A stretch of DNA of 64,000 bases from contig JASVEC010000021.1 of assembly GCA_030770535.1 (NCBI GenBank), positions 568,001-632,000 on the forward strand, given 5' to 3'. This document shows, one piece after another, positions 23,138-34,470 of this stretch. The DNA comes from Batkoa obscura (taxonomy: Eukaryota > Entomophthoromycota > Entomophthoromycetes > Entomophthorales > Batkoaceae). The notes under the pieces were generated by a model, which was given only the letters and a program-made list of their open reading frames with translations, was not told the origin of the DNA and made no database searches. The translations under genes were made by a program, and so were the position numbers. How positions within the stretch are numbered: position 1 is the first letter of the stretch; the number at the start of each line of letters is the position of its first letter.

Positions 23138-24071
23138 CTTAATGAATTGAATATTATAATTTGATTAAGGTAATTTTGATCAATATTGATCAAGTTGATT
23201 TTTATTCTTATCCTTCATCACTAGTTTCTAAGACAAATCATTGGCTAGAAACACGCTTTCTCATTAAGGTCGAGTTTAATTCGTTATTATTGAGTTAACA
23301 ATTAATAGTTCCAATTTCTCCCATAATATTTTGATATTTTAGTGTCTATTCTAGGTAAATTAAGACTTAATTCAAAAACGAGGATTTTATAACCAATTAA
23401 AGGAGGTTAAAATTTTTAATTCTTTTAGCGTGTTCCCATTTTTTTAATGTTTGAGAAAAAAATTATCAACATTCAATAGTTTATTTGATGTCAAAGTTAT
23501 ATCAAAATATCATGAAACTTAGTTGTAGAAGTGACTTATTGGTCAATTTATAATTTATATTACATTTATATACTTTATTGTTTTTAAATGTGCTGTTAAC
23601 CCTTTATTAAATTTTAAGAATCGTGTTTTTATAAATTTATAAATATTGATGTTTTTTATTACTTTAGTTTAAACTATTTTTACGATTTGCATTTCTTATA
23701 ACTATTATATATAAAGTAAGTTATTTTTAACTTTATTAAGTATTGGTTTTAAAATTGAATACTATATTTCATTAGTTTTACTTTTTTTCATTATAAGTTT
23801 ACTTTATTCTTTATATAATCGTATATAAGTAATCGAGTTTTTCTAATGCCTTATTATTTAGTTGATTATCAGTTATTGAATTTATAGGTATTTACTATTG
23901 TTAAACAATTTAATAAAATCAAAATGTTAGTTAGTTACCTTATTAAAATTATGATCTATTTAACTTACTAAAATTAGTTTATTTAAAAAACTCAAAATTA
24001 AAATGAAAGTTAAATTTGCTATATTAAAATATTAACTTTACTTAATTTAAAATGAATTTACCAATATTACT
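23138..24071. other. AT-rich spacer upstream of PCNA
   Basis: About 930 bp with very low GC. It contains the PCNA promoter at the left edge; no open frame or repeat recognised. Confidence 0.5.
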
Positions 24072-24975
24072 TTATACTTTAGTATGAATAGAAATTCGAC
24101 CATGCTCACCTTGAATAACATCAACTTACTTTAATCGAATATCATGTAAATATTTAGTGAATCGAGTTGTTTGTTACAACTTAACATGTATATTCTTAGT
24201 AGAATCAAATAATAAACACTTTGGTAGTGGAGCATAACTGACTTTGTTCAATGATTCTGAAGTAACAATATACTGTGGAAATGCCTTTCTCCATGCATCT
24301 GATTCATTAGTACCGAATGTATGCTAAATAAATTGATGAATATACAAACTATCTTATTTAGCTAATGATTCCAAACCAAGATAAAGATATCACCAATTGA
24401 AACGACGTTTTTGACTTGATTTACAAACTTACTATTATTAGTATATTGGTTAATATCTAATGCCAATAAAGCATTTAAAAGAGCACCTGTTGAGTAATTA
24501 TCAATAGTTATTTTACTATCTTTTAGATTAAGATGATTAAAAGAAGAAGTAATATTAAAGAAAGCCTTTATGATGTCTTTAATATGACTTGAATCCCTAA
24601 CTCCATTTTCTCTACCTCTTTGATTTAAAGGATGGTATATGATAGCAGTTACAGCACCATAATCTTTAACTAAGCTGGCTGCCATAATTTTACTTGGTTC
24701 TATATCTTCAGATACTTAGGCACTACTTGAAATCCATATTAATAAAGGAGAATTTGAAATGTAGTTTGAAAGAGCAATTGAATCATAAAAATTATTTAGA
24801 TTTAAATTGTTATATGAGGATGTCTTTTTCGACTTCACTTTTTCTGTCTTTTAAGCGCTACTTGAGTGGAAAAATTGTTAGTAAAATTCTTAAATACGAA
24901 AATACATCCCCATATCTACAAGTCTTCTCGTTTACATTTTCAGGTTTAGGATAATTTTTAACTATTGGTGAATAG
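24072..24975 (-). pseudogene. Alpha/beta-hydrolase pseudogene 1, split by a MITE
   Basis: Read on the minus strand this is a decayed serine hydrolase of the kynurenine-formamidase/steryl-acetyl-hydrolase kind. Pieces in order: 'SNYISNSPLLIWISSSA' (oxyanion region, where intact relatives have HGGxW), 'MAASLVKDYGAVTAIIYHPL', 'ITIDNYSTGALLNALLALD' (nucleophile elbow; Ser kept, the first Gly of GxSxG lost), 'HTFGTNESDAWRK' with 'PQYIVTSESLN', and 'VIQGEHGRISIHTK' around the catalytic His, ending at TAA 24072. In-frame stops occur between the pieces. MITE copy 3 is inserted at 24811-24915 within the 5' coding part. It is clearly paralogous to pseudogene 2 at 42960-43785. Confidence 0.75.
24811..24915 (+). 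mobile_element. MITE copy 3
   Basis: Full-length copy with TA on both sides (TTA TATGAGGATG ... CATCCCCA TATC). It interrupts the hydrolase pseudogene 1 coding region, dating the insertion within or after that gene's decay. Confidence 0.88.
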
Positions 24976-26339
24976 CTTTAAATGAAAAAAACTTCTCATT
25001 TCTACAAATATCTATGGAGCTTTTAAACCAATTCAAGAATATTAAATCTTAACTAAGTGAAACTAGCAATAAACTCACAGTAAAAAAATAGATTAAATGA
25101 CGACGCTTAGTAATTTCATTTTTAATACCTAAATTTAGAGATAATGAATAATTGTTTGAATGCGTCTATAATAGTTTAGTTGAGTTTTTATATTCTTCAA
25201 GTAAAAGACTAACTGTCTATATACCTTTGTATAAAGATATAAGCAATACATTATAGTAACTCTTTTAACAAAATCCTTTATACGCATAGTGCTCTAAGTT
25301 ATAGAAAACAAGTAGACATTTTCTTAATACAACTGTAATGGTATAGCTTTATCGTTCCTATAAAATATAGTCTTGGAGTGAACTTTACTTTATAAAAGAT
25401 TAAAATATGAAGGTTCAATTTAAGAACTTTTAGTAAACACATTCATTCGATTGTGTATAGATTGCCAAAAACAACCAAAATAATCAGATGTAATTATAGT
25501 TAAGCTTTATTACCTTGTCCCAAATTTCTTAGTAACAATTTTAACTTATTGAAACAAAAATATGAAAAAAGCAATATAAGAATCCTCTGTATAACAAAAA
25601 ATTACATATGTTTAGGTATTTTGAATTATCAAAAAATAAGGATCAACTCAAAGTAAACTGTAATAAAATAGAATTTTAAAACAAACGTAAACAAATATAA
25701 TATAAAAATTATTTGATAAAATAACATCTCAAATCATGGATCCTAAAAAACAATTAAATAATATTTGGCTTAATTATATCTTTGACGTTGAATTGCATAT
25801 TAAAAAAATCATTCGTTAAACTCAGTTCAACTGTTACTTTTTTAACTATAATATGTATATAAATCTTGATCCTTGGAAAATGTAAAGTAGATAGGATAAA
25901 TAGCTGTAAACTAGTAAGCTATATTAATGATGTTATTTAATATCAAGATAAGCTTTTAATAAATTAAATTTTTTAGCTAATTTGTCCATGATTTGTTAAA
26001 ATTTGGTACTTTAGTATTCATCATCAGTTATGTTATTAATATTAACTATTAACTATTAACTATTTCATTTGATTTATTATTACTACAATATTAAACTGGT
26101 ACTAATAAACTTTAATGCTGTCTTTTTTTATGTTTAATTCCAAATATTTATATTGAGTCTTTTTAGAATAATTAAAACTTTTTTAAATTATTACTCTTAT
26201 ATTTATTAAAACAACTTTCTAAAATATATCCTTAACGAATTACCCCTTCAAATAATAAACAATAAATAGTTTAAATACATTTATATTTTATTCATATTTT
26301 TTAAAATTTCAAAAAGTAAGTCTGTTAAACGTCAGTTAT
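24976..26339. other. Gene-free AT-rich spacer
   Basis: About 1.36 kb without convincing frames, MITE copies or RNA genes. The right edge holds the 3' end of SNZ1. Confidence 0.5.
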
Positions 26340-27511
26340 TTACCATCCCCTTTGAGAATATTTTTGGCTAGCTGGGAGATCATCACAGTTAATACCAACC
26401 ATAGCTTCACCTAAATTCTCTGATACTTCAGCAAGTGTTTTAGCATCTTTATAATGGGTAACAGCTTGTACAATAGCTTTAGCACGTTTAGCAGCATCAC
26501 CTGATTTAAAGATACCCTAATAAAAACATTAGCACTAATTTAACATATTTACATAAAAACTTACAGATCCAACGAAAACACCATCACAGCCTAATTGCAT
26601 CATAAGGGCAGCATCAGCTGGGGTGGCAACGCCACCAGCAGCAAAGTTAACAACTGGGAGACGACCTAATTTAGCGGTTTCCTTTAATAATTCAAATGGA
26701 GCACGTAATTCTTTAGCATAAGCATATAATTCTTGTTCGGACATAAGTTGAGCACGACGAATTTGAGTAGAAACAGTACGGGTGTGACGTACAGCTTCAA
26801 TAACATTACCAGTCCCAGCTTCACCCTGAAAAATAAAAGTTGTCAATTTAGATTGATTTTCTTAAATTAAATTATAATTACCTTGGTACGAATCATAGCA
26901 GCGCCTTCATTGATACGACGTAAAGCTTCACCAAGATCTTTGCAACCACAAACGAAAGGTACTTTAAAGTCAGATTTGTTGATGTGATGTTCATCATCAG
27001 CTGGAGTGAGTACTTCGGATTCATCAATGTAATCGATATCAATAGCCTCAAGGATCTTTATATATTGAATAAAAAAATGACTGAAAAATAGTACAAATTA
27101 AATTACCTGAGCTTCAACAAAGTGACCGATACGTACTTTAGCCATAACTGGAATGGTTACAGCTTCTTTAATCTTTTTGATCATATCTGGGTCAGACATA
27201 CGTGCTACACCACCATCTTTGCGGATATCAGCTGGTACTCTTTCTAAAGCCATAACAGCACAGGCCCCAGCTTCTTCAGCAATACGAGCTTGTTCAGCAT
27301 TTACGACATCCATGATGACACCTCCCTAATAATTGAATTAATATATTTATTTACAGTTAACATTAGCTTATTAGCGTGATTATTGTATAAAATTGGAATA
27401 TTCAATAAAAATAGATAGAAAATAATATATTACCTTCAACATTTTAGCCATACCAGCTTTAACTTCGAAAGTGGCAGTGGAAACATTGTTTTGAGCATTA
27501 GTAGCAGTCAT
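26340..27511 (-). CDS. SNZ1: Pyridoxal 5'-phosphate synthase, PdxS/Snz subunit
   Basis: Five exons: 27511-27434, 27325-27107, 27055-26882, 26825-26565 and 26516-26340, giving 302 aa, the standard Pdx1 length. With the glutaminase subunit Sno/Pdx2 it makes PLP from ribose 5-phosphate, glyceraldehyde 3-phosphate and glutamine-derived ammonia. Conserved parts are '[20 protein letters not shown]', '[15 protein letters not shown]' with the substrate-binding Lys, 'MIRTKGEAGTGN' with the second catalytic Lys, and '[16 protein letters not shown]'. The protein ends in W. All introns fall between codons (phase 0). No SNO/PDX2 partner is in this window. An intron with an AAAG acceptor at 27056 is slightly unusual. 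Confidence 0.96.
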
Positions 27512-28209
27512 TGTTTAGTATGTATTTATTTTTAGTTTAAAAAAATAGAGCCGTCTAGCTGTAATATCTTCTTTTTATACCTTCGATTTTTTAGTAAGCT
27601 TCCTTTGGTTAGTTTCGATGTTAGCCAATGATCTCGATTACCTTCTATTTCTTAGTAGTTTGAAGGTCCAATCAATTAACAGCCTTTAAAGGATGAAAAA
27701 TTTCGCTTTTTTATTCTTTGAATTTGATAGATTTTTATTTGAGTTAAGACTTTTCAAACTTATTTAGTCAATCTCTTGAAAATTTAAATTCAATGACTCA
27801 CTTTTTTTCAGATTTGAACCAATCATTAAGTTTGCTTTATTTCTTATACTCGCTTCTATTATTTTGAAGAATTAAATAGTTGGTTTGCAGTAGTCTATTT
27901 GTAATATGATTGAGGTACAAAATAGTTGATTATAATAAATAATAATTAAATAAAAAATAAAATCGAAATTTAAATATCACTAGTAGATAATTTTAAAATA
28001 AATAATATTTCAAATTTTTGCCATTAATATTAAATTGAGACTCCTACTATTTTAGAATAATTAAGGGATAGAGTGATGATTTTTATTAAATTAATTCATC
28101 TAACTTCTAATTTTCAATCTATTTATTTTTTTGCTTATAAATTAATGAACCTTATAGTCCCATCATTCATTCTTTTTATCCGAAAAAAAAAGAAATATAA
28201 TTATCAGTC
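27512..28209. promoter_or_regulatory. Divergent spacer SNZ1 / NDP kinase
   Basis: About 700 bp between divergent genes, AT-rich. No specific operator recognised. Confidence 0.3.
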
Positions 28210-28899
28210 ATGAAGCTTATTATTACTTACTTCCAAATAATAAATTTAATATATTTAATAACTAGCTGTGATTTAACTCACTGGTACTATAATCAAGTAA
28301 AGACATATTAAAAATTTAAGATATGATATATTAATATAATACTCTGTTTTTAGGAAACTACGCTTGCTATAGTTAAGCCTGAGTTTGCCAATGTGAATAA
28401 TATGGGAATTATTTCTAGTTATATAATAAACCAAGGGAGCGAAGAAGGACAAAAATTGGAACTTATTAATTGGAGAAAAGAAAAACTGGATAAAAAGAGG
28501 GTAGAAGAATTTTATGAAGAACACGAGGGTAAAGGATTTTTTGAAGATTTGGTGAAATATATGATTAGGTAAAATAAGACACATTATACTTTAATACTTT
28601 TAGCTTATTAAAAAAAAACAATAGTGATGAAGTTTATCTATTTCAATTAAAAGGATATAAAGCTATCAGTAGGTGGCGTAATTATATTGGTAGTACTGAT
28701 CCAGAAGTTGACAGAAAGAATAATGTAAATAGGTAAAATGACAATATCAATAGTATAAAACTATGTAGACTAACAATCTCAATTTCATTAACCATATATT
28801 AGCTTACGTGCCTTGATAGGTTTAGATAAGACTAAAAACGGGTTTCATGGTTCAGATTCATTGTTATCAAGTGTAAGAGAAATTGATTTGTTTTATTAG
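28210..28899 (+). CDS. Nucleoside diphosphate kinase-like protein with signal peptide
   Basis: Four exons: 28210-28296, 28354-28568, 28625-28732 and 28803-28899, giving 168 aa with consistent phases. NDP kinases exchange gamma-phosphates between nucleotides through a phosphohistidine. The NDK fold is evident: 'TLAIVKPEF' (family TLAIIKPD), 'EFYEEHEGKGFFEDLVKYM' (family EFYxEHxGKPFFxxLVxFM), 'RWRNYIGSTDP' and the active-site 'NGFHGSDSLLSSVREIDLF' with the catalytic His. The first exon encodes 29 residues that are hydrophobic (MKLIITYFQIINLIYLITSC) and look like a signal peptide or anchor, which is unusual for this family. No KDEL end. Convergent with PIG-O, stops about 40 bp apart. Confidence 0.82.
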
Positions 28900-28940
28900 T
28901 AATAAAAATGAATAAGGTTTTAAATATTCAAGAAAATCAT

Positions 28941-31900
28941 TTATCTTTTATTCTCAATAATAGTTAAAATGTCCGTAACTTCATTAAGTACAATGACAGA
29001 TGGGAAAAAGAGAGTTACGAATAGGTTGACAGAAATAGCGGAAAAGCAAGTGACAACAGCAAATATATAACGTGGAGCAAATAATTTCCAAACCATTAAA
29101 TGACGTTGATGATATCCTGCCCATAATGAAGAAAATGCTAAATCTAAACTAAAGATTAAGAAATATACATTAAAATATCTCATCAAACAATGTGGTATAG
29201 TAGTATATAACTTATTTAAGTTAGGTTCTGATTTAAAATAATAAATGTAAAGCATAGCTAAGGCTATTAAAATTTGTCCTGAGGTAGTATTAAGGATGAT
29301 TAATAAAGGAGAAAGTAAGTTATGCTTTTCATATAAACCAACAAACCCAATATTCCATTGTAATGAAGATAAGGTGGCTTGATGCCCAGTTGAAAAAAAT
29401 ATTAATTTGGATACTAAAAACAACCATAATATAAAACTAATTTGAAGAGAGTTTGGTAAAATGGATGATCTATTATTATCACCTCTAGGTAATAATAAGT
29501 AAATCTCCTTAATTAAATCAACAATATTGGAATATATTATTATTGCTACGAACCCAAGCGATACTACTATACTTCCCATGGGTAATTGTACTGAGATTAG
29601 TAACAAGTAAATTATACTTAAAAATAATAAGATTGGAGCACCATACCCATTACCAATACCTAATACTACCATCGAATGAATTACACTATTATTATTATCT
29701 TTATCATCAGTATTTGTGTTATTGTATTGAATCATTTCAACATTAATAAGTAATGGATTACTGAAAAATAAGAATAAACCAGTAATTAAAAATAAACTAA
29801 TTGTTAAACGTATCAAATAGATCTTGATAAAATTAAGTAAATCAAAATATACTGGATTTTCATTGATTAATGTAATATTATTATTGTCTATAAAATAATA
29901 TAATATTATTAATACTACATAAACTGGGAATAAATAATCCATCCAAATGGGTGCTGATGTAAAATAACTCTTTGTTTGTTTAAATTGATGAACTATCAAG
30001 TTCTTTAACAGAAATGCTACTATCAAACTAATTAATATGACTGGATAAGATGTAATAGTTGAAAAGGACTCTAAAGAATTACTAACATTACTCAACATAG
30101 CAAACAACTTATTATTGAATAAAATGTTAGTCAAATTATAAAATGTTGGTTTACAATATTCCATCTGCTCTTCTCTACAAATAGTAATTTGATATTGAAT
30201 TGTAAATAATAGTAATAAAGCTAAGCTGTACTGTATTAATTTATTACTATTTGTTTTTATAATATTGCTCCTATTATCTATATTGTTATTATTGTTTAAG
30301 TAAAACTTTAAATAACAAATGAGTCCAACATGATAAAACACCAATAAATAATAAATTAAAGAGTCTTCACTGATTACTAAATTGACTGAAGCGTTGGTAA
30401 ATATAATAAATAATATCGTGATTATATTATTTACTATAAAGAACAAGTCCATAGAATTATAATTGACATTAACAATATTCTTAATATTAAACTTAACAAT
30501 TGATTCATTTTCGATAATTTCGTAGCCAAAATTGATAAAGTATCCAATAACTGATGATGCTAATATTGAAAAGATAAAATTATCTTCTAAGGCTGGGGTA
30601 ACTTTAGTTACACCTAACAATCCACAGATACCACCGATAAATCCTGTTCCGAATAATAAAGATAATAATCTGCCCATCCTTAGATTAAAGTTCTTTTCAT
30701 ATTGTTTTGTAGGATATGTTTTAAACATTACTTCACATGCTAAGATTATACAGCTTACTAATAGTAAAAATAACCCCATCTGAATATTCGTTTGATTAAA
30801 TTGGGCCCATCGATTTTTACAATTATTTAAATTCAAATTAAAAAATTGGTAGGAATTTAAAATTAACTGCTTTAAATCATTAACATCAACGTTCTCTTTG
30901 TTATTGACATTCTCAGTAACATCATTAAACTTATTGTAATATTCCAACAATTCATCGTTGATGTGTAATGGATCATTTGAATTTAATTTGTTATATTCAT
31001 TTAAATACGTATATATTTGCTTTATGTTTCTTTTGAGATAATTAATAAATCCAACATCATTTACGTCACTTAAAAATAAATCTAAAATTACTTTACCCAA
31101 ATTATTAAAAGGTACCTCTAAGCCCATTAATAAACTAAACGTTGGTACAAAATCAATTTGGTTAACAGTACGTACCTTATCGTTAAATACATGATTGATT
31201 TGGTTTCCATTAATTAATTCATTATAACTATTATTTTCATTCAATAAGTTTAATTTCATAAATAACTCATTCTGTTGATAATAATTCCTAATCTTCTTCT
31301 TACTCAAAACAATCAATCCAGCTTCAATCTCATTATTACTTTCTCCACCATGATCTCCTTTCATATCCATACCATGGTCACCAAATACAAATAGTATTGT
31401 ATCTTCATCCATCTTTTGATATAAATCAAAGATAAACTCATCCATCTGTTTCAATTTTCTTTTCATTTCGCTATGGTTAGGTCCATATCTATGCCCACAA
31501 TGATCGACCCCCAAAAAATGAGCAATAATCACATCCCATTCCCTTTCTGAGCTTTTATTGTAAAATACATCATCAAATTGTTGAAATATATTATTATCTA
31601 CGGTATCTAAGTCCCAAACATTGAATGAATCAGAGCCTAACTCTATATCAAACTTATTAGGATACAAGCTTAACCAAGTATCATCTCCTAAAAAGGCAAT
31701 CGATTTATTATTATTCACTAATTGGCTAATTATATTATCTTCTGTTATATTTCCTCCATTAAAATTAGCACCAGCATCGATAAAAGTTGGTAATGAACCA
31801 GTGGTTAAACCTTTGATCCTTTGCAGAGTAGTAGTTGGAGCATCGGCGATAAATTTAAATAACAAATTATTATCTTTTTCTGACAACAATTCATTCACTT

Positions 31901-32303
31901 TTTCAAACTGATTCAAATATTCTTTATCCTTAATTAGCTTACCCTCACTATCTTTAGCTTCTGAAATAAACTCATACTTTAAGGCATCAATTAATACAAT
32001 GATACTTTTGGTGAATTTCGGTTCTATTTTACTACTTCCTAAATCTACAGTCTCATTGTCCAAAGTCACTCTGGTCAATAGGAACCCATCTTTAAAAAAT
32101 CGGCTGCCAAAAGCTAAAAGCATGAGAATGTATAGTAGAAATAAACTCATTGATACATGAGTACGTGTGATATGTTGACGGTTATCATATTGCTCTTTTT
32201 CAATCTTCCTTTGGATGTACTTTTCTTCTTCTACTTGGTTAGCATCGGCAGCGGAAGTTGACGCAGCTGGCTTATTAGCTGGTGGATTGCGTTGTCTTGA
32301 CAT
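28941..32303 (-). CDS. GPI13: GPI ethanolamine phosphate transferase 3 (PIG-O/Gpi13)
   Basis: Intronless, 1,120 aa. It adds phosphoethanolamine to the third mannose of the GPI precursor in the ER membrane, the link later joined to protein. A cytosolic start and one TM (about residues 50-70) precede a lumenal alkaline-phosphatase-type domain: 'IIVLIDALKYEFI' (metal-binding Asp), 'DAPTTTLQRIKGLTTGSLPTF' region with the nucleophilic Thr, 'HFLGVDHCGHRYGPNH' and 'FVFGDHGMDMKGDHGGES'. About 14 hydrophobic segments follow from residue about 510, as in the family. Length matches Gpi13. Several poly-Asn patches reflect local AT bias. Lack of introns contrasts with neighbours. Confidence 0.95.
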   Translation of the reverse strand: MSRQRNPPANKPAASTSAADANQVEEEKYIQRKIEKEQYDNRQHITRTHVSMSLFLLYILMLLAFGSRFFKDGFLLTRVTLDNETVDLGSSKIEPKFTKSIIVLIDALKYEFISEAKDSEGKLIKDKEYLNQFEKVNELLSEKDNNLLFKFIADAPTTTLQRIKGLTTGSLPTFIDAGANFNGGNITEDNIISQLVNNNKSIAFLGDDTWLSLYPNKFDIELGSDSFNVWDLDTVDNNIFQQFDDVFYNKSSEREWDVIIAHFLGVDHCGHRYGPNHSEMKRKLKQMDEFIFDLYQKMDEDTILFVFGDHGMDMKGDHGGESNNEIEAGLIVLSKKKIRNYYQQNELFMKLNLLNENNSYNELINGNQINHVFNDKVRTVNQIDFVPTFSLLMGLEVPFNNLGKVILDLFLSDVNDVGFINYLKRNIKQIYTYLNEYNKLNSNDPLHINDELLEYYNKFNDVTENVNNKENVDVNDLKQLILNSYQFFNLNLNNCKNRWAQFNQTNIQMGLFLLLVSCIILACEVMFKTYPTKQYEKNFNLRMGRLLSLLFGTGFIGGICGLLGVTKVTPALEDNFIFSILASSVIGYFINFGYEIIENESIVKFNIKNIVNVNYNSMDLFFIVNNIITILFIIFTNASVNLVISEDSLIYYLLVFYHVGLICYLKFYLNNNNNIDNRSNIIKTNSNKLIQYSLALLLLFTIQYQITICREEQMEYCKPTFYNLTNILFNNKLFAMLSNVSNSLESFSTITSYPVILISLIVAFLLKNLIVHQFKQTKSYFTSAPIWMDYLFPVYVVLIILYYFIDNNNITLINENPVYFDLLNFIKIYLIRLTISLFLITGLFLFFSNPLLINVEMIQYNNTNTDDKDNNNSVIHSMVVLGIGNGYGAPILLFLSIIYLLLISVQLPMGSIVVSLGFVAIIIYSNIVDLIKEIYLLLPRGDNNRSSILPNSLQISFILWLFLVSKLIFFSTGHQATLSSLQWNIGFVGLYEKHNLLSPLLIILNTTSGQILIALAMLYIYYFKSEPNLNKLYTTIPHCLMRYFNVYFLIFSLDLAFSSLWAGYHQRHLMVWKLFAPRYIFAVVTCFSAISVNLFVTLFFPSVIVLNEVTDILTIIENKR

Positions 32304-32399
32304 CGCGTTAGTATGATAGTTTATGTTATACTCTTATAAAATTATGGCTTTATAGTGTATGTTGCAATCTATTTCTTTGTTAGCCACCTTAGCCCTATT

Positions 32400-32875
32400 G
32401 GAAGTTTATCGATGGCAGATGAGGAATCTTAATTTTCAACTTAATGATTTTATTAGCTTTTTTCAGATTTAGATTTTATCCAATCAGTGGCTAAATATGA
32501 GCTCTATTCTTCTTTACAACCAGTGAAAGTGAGTGAATTGGTTGAAGCTTTGAAATTATTTAATCAATGAGGTGGAACCTTCTTTTTATTTGGATTAGAC
32601 ATTTCGGGTTTATATCCCATAATGTAAGGGATGAGGTTAATTGATAAATATTACTGCTGATAGAACTATACTCTGTTGATAGGCCCTAGTTGCTGTTTGT
32701 TAGAGCGTGCTATAGTGAAATGAAAACTCTTCATTTGTAGTTAAAGTGGATTTTAGCTTTTGTTAATTGAATTATTTCTAATTATAAATGTTTCTTGCAA
32801 TGGTTTCTTTTATTCTGTAGCGCTTGCGTCACCGAAAATTATTGGCTGAAGGAAAAGAAAATCAAAGAATCGGCT
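32400..32875 (+). CDS. Possible small spliced gene, unresolved
   Basis: Two coding-like pieces on the plus strand: 'LDFIQSVAKYELYSSLQPVK' continuing 'SELVEALKLFNQ' (about 32469-32570), and, after an acceptor-like TTCTGTAG at 32820, 'RLRHRKLLAEGKENQRIGS' then a stop. A short 'MADEES' start at 32412 is out of register and I could not build a complete gene model. It may be a small conserved gene with one more exon or a relic. No family recognised. Confidence 0.3.
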
Positions 32876-32879
32876 CATA

Positions 32880-34470
32880 AGGCAATAGGAGTATAATATC
32901 AAAATAAAGATAAAAAAGCAGTAAAAACCAACAAAAATATTCAAACTTTATATAAATATCATAAGCTTTAGGTATAAAAAGATATATGTTTTTGTTCATC
33001 TGATAAATAGCATCGTTTTGTTTAAAAAAAAATCCTTTAATAAATACCAGCGTGATATTTGGTACCCTTAAAAATCGGGGATTAGTTGTATAATATTCCC
33101 ACGGGGTATACAACTTTGTTTAGTTTTGAAATTTAAAACAAAAATAGAAATATTGCTCACAAAATTCTAAATAGATGAGTAAGATTATACTGCTCAATAC
33201 TACTCTTTAAAACTTTATAGTATTTTCAATAATCCAACTTCAATTATTCCTTGAGATCCTCCTGCTTTGCGCCACTAAAATTAATAATAACTTCAATGTT
33301 CCAATTTTTTCCTGCAGAATTTCGAACACGCCTTTTTTGCAAATTGAAACTGCATAAATCGGATGTTTTGATAAGAGGATGGAGTAATTTGATACAAGTA
33401 AAGTAGGGTGATAGGATTAGATTATAGAATCTTTTCTTTTATAAAAGATAATATAGTTGATTTTATTTCATTATAAATAGTAAAGACTCCATAAGTTTAT
33501 ATTTAAATAGGAATGATATACAGCTGGAAGTTGAACAATCTAAAGAATTTTTTCTAGCTAGATTAGGGAAGTTTAGCTGTTTTAAATTTTTGTTAATTTT
33601 TTGGGTTGCTAAAATTGAAAGTTAAGATGATTGGTTTTGGATTTAATTAAACCCCAAAATATTTAAAATGGTACGATAAAATATTATTTAATATAGAACG
33701 TTTTTTTCACAATAGTTGAAAATAGTAAGAAATTTATATTAAAAAATAAACTTAAAATTTTAATTAAAAACAATTCTAAATGCTGAATATTTTAAATAGC
33801 AAATAAATTTTTTAGGGCTAATTGAAGTATTGAAGTATTCATGAAATTTTTATAAATTAATTTTCAGGGAATGTTCTTCTAAATTCTTGAATTATTATTA
33901 AATAAAGAGAATAGGCCAATTAAATATGGCAGATTATGAATAATTATTGTATTAAATTACAAATTTGGAATAAATATGAAGATTATAATAATAATAGAAA
34001 GCTCATAAATAAATTAATTTTTAATTGACATAAAATAAAAGCTCATACTTTATTTAAAATTTAAGCTCATCAATTACCAAAACAACCGATTTGTTGCAGA
34101 CTTAGAAGTGAATCTTAGTCATGAGGATTTTTATAATGATAAGATAATACAAAATATAAGTAAACTCGATGATAAAAGATAAGAATAAATAAATAATGCA
34201 TTAGGGGCCTTTTATTTTAAGGCAGCTACAACCGGGTTTTACAGTGAGAAACCATCCTTGAAAAAAAACAGAAAATCAAAGGGATAATTATCAAATTTAA
34301 CATTTACACCAGCGATTTAAGCCAATCAAAAGCTTATAAAATTGAAACTCGATTTAATTGGCCTTTAAAATTAGGTAACAATTATAAAATATGAGCTTTA
34401 GTTCGAACTTGAAGCTCAACCTTTTATTTTCCAAACTAAAAAACTTTTCAACAAGGTTGCTTATTAAAAA
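32880..34470. other. AT-rich spacer upstream of HMG-CoA reductase
   Basis: About 1.6 kb. The minus strand at 33256-33345 contains one coding-like run ('NWNIEVIINFSGAKQEDLKE' then stop) that might be a last exon, unsupported otherwise. Three AAGCTCAT-type words at about 34000-34070 precede the HMGR start. No TATA box of good quality was found close to the ATG. Confidence 0.35.

Noticed and set aside
26340-28899. SNZ1-SNO1 divergent pair
   Set aside because: The divergent neighbour of SNZ1 is an NDP kinase-like gene, not a glutaminase; no PDX2/SNO in the window.
32862-33113. 83-codon hydrophobic minus-strand frame
   Set aside because: No start context, aromatic-rich composition typical of AT-rich non-coding DNA.
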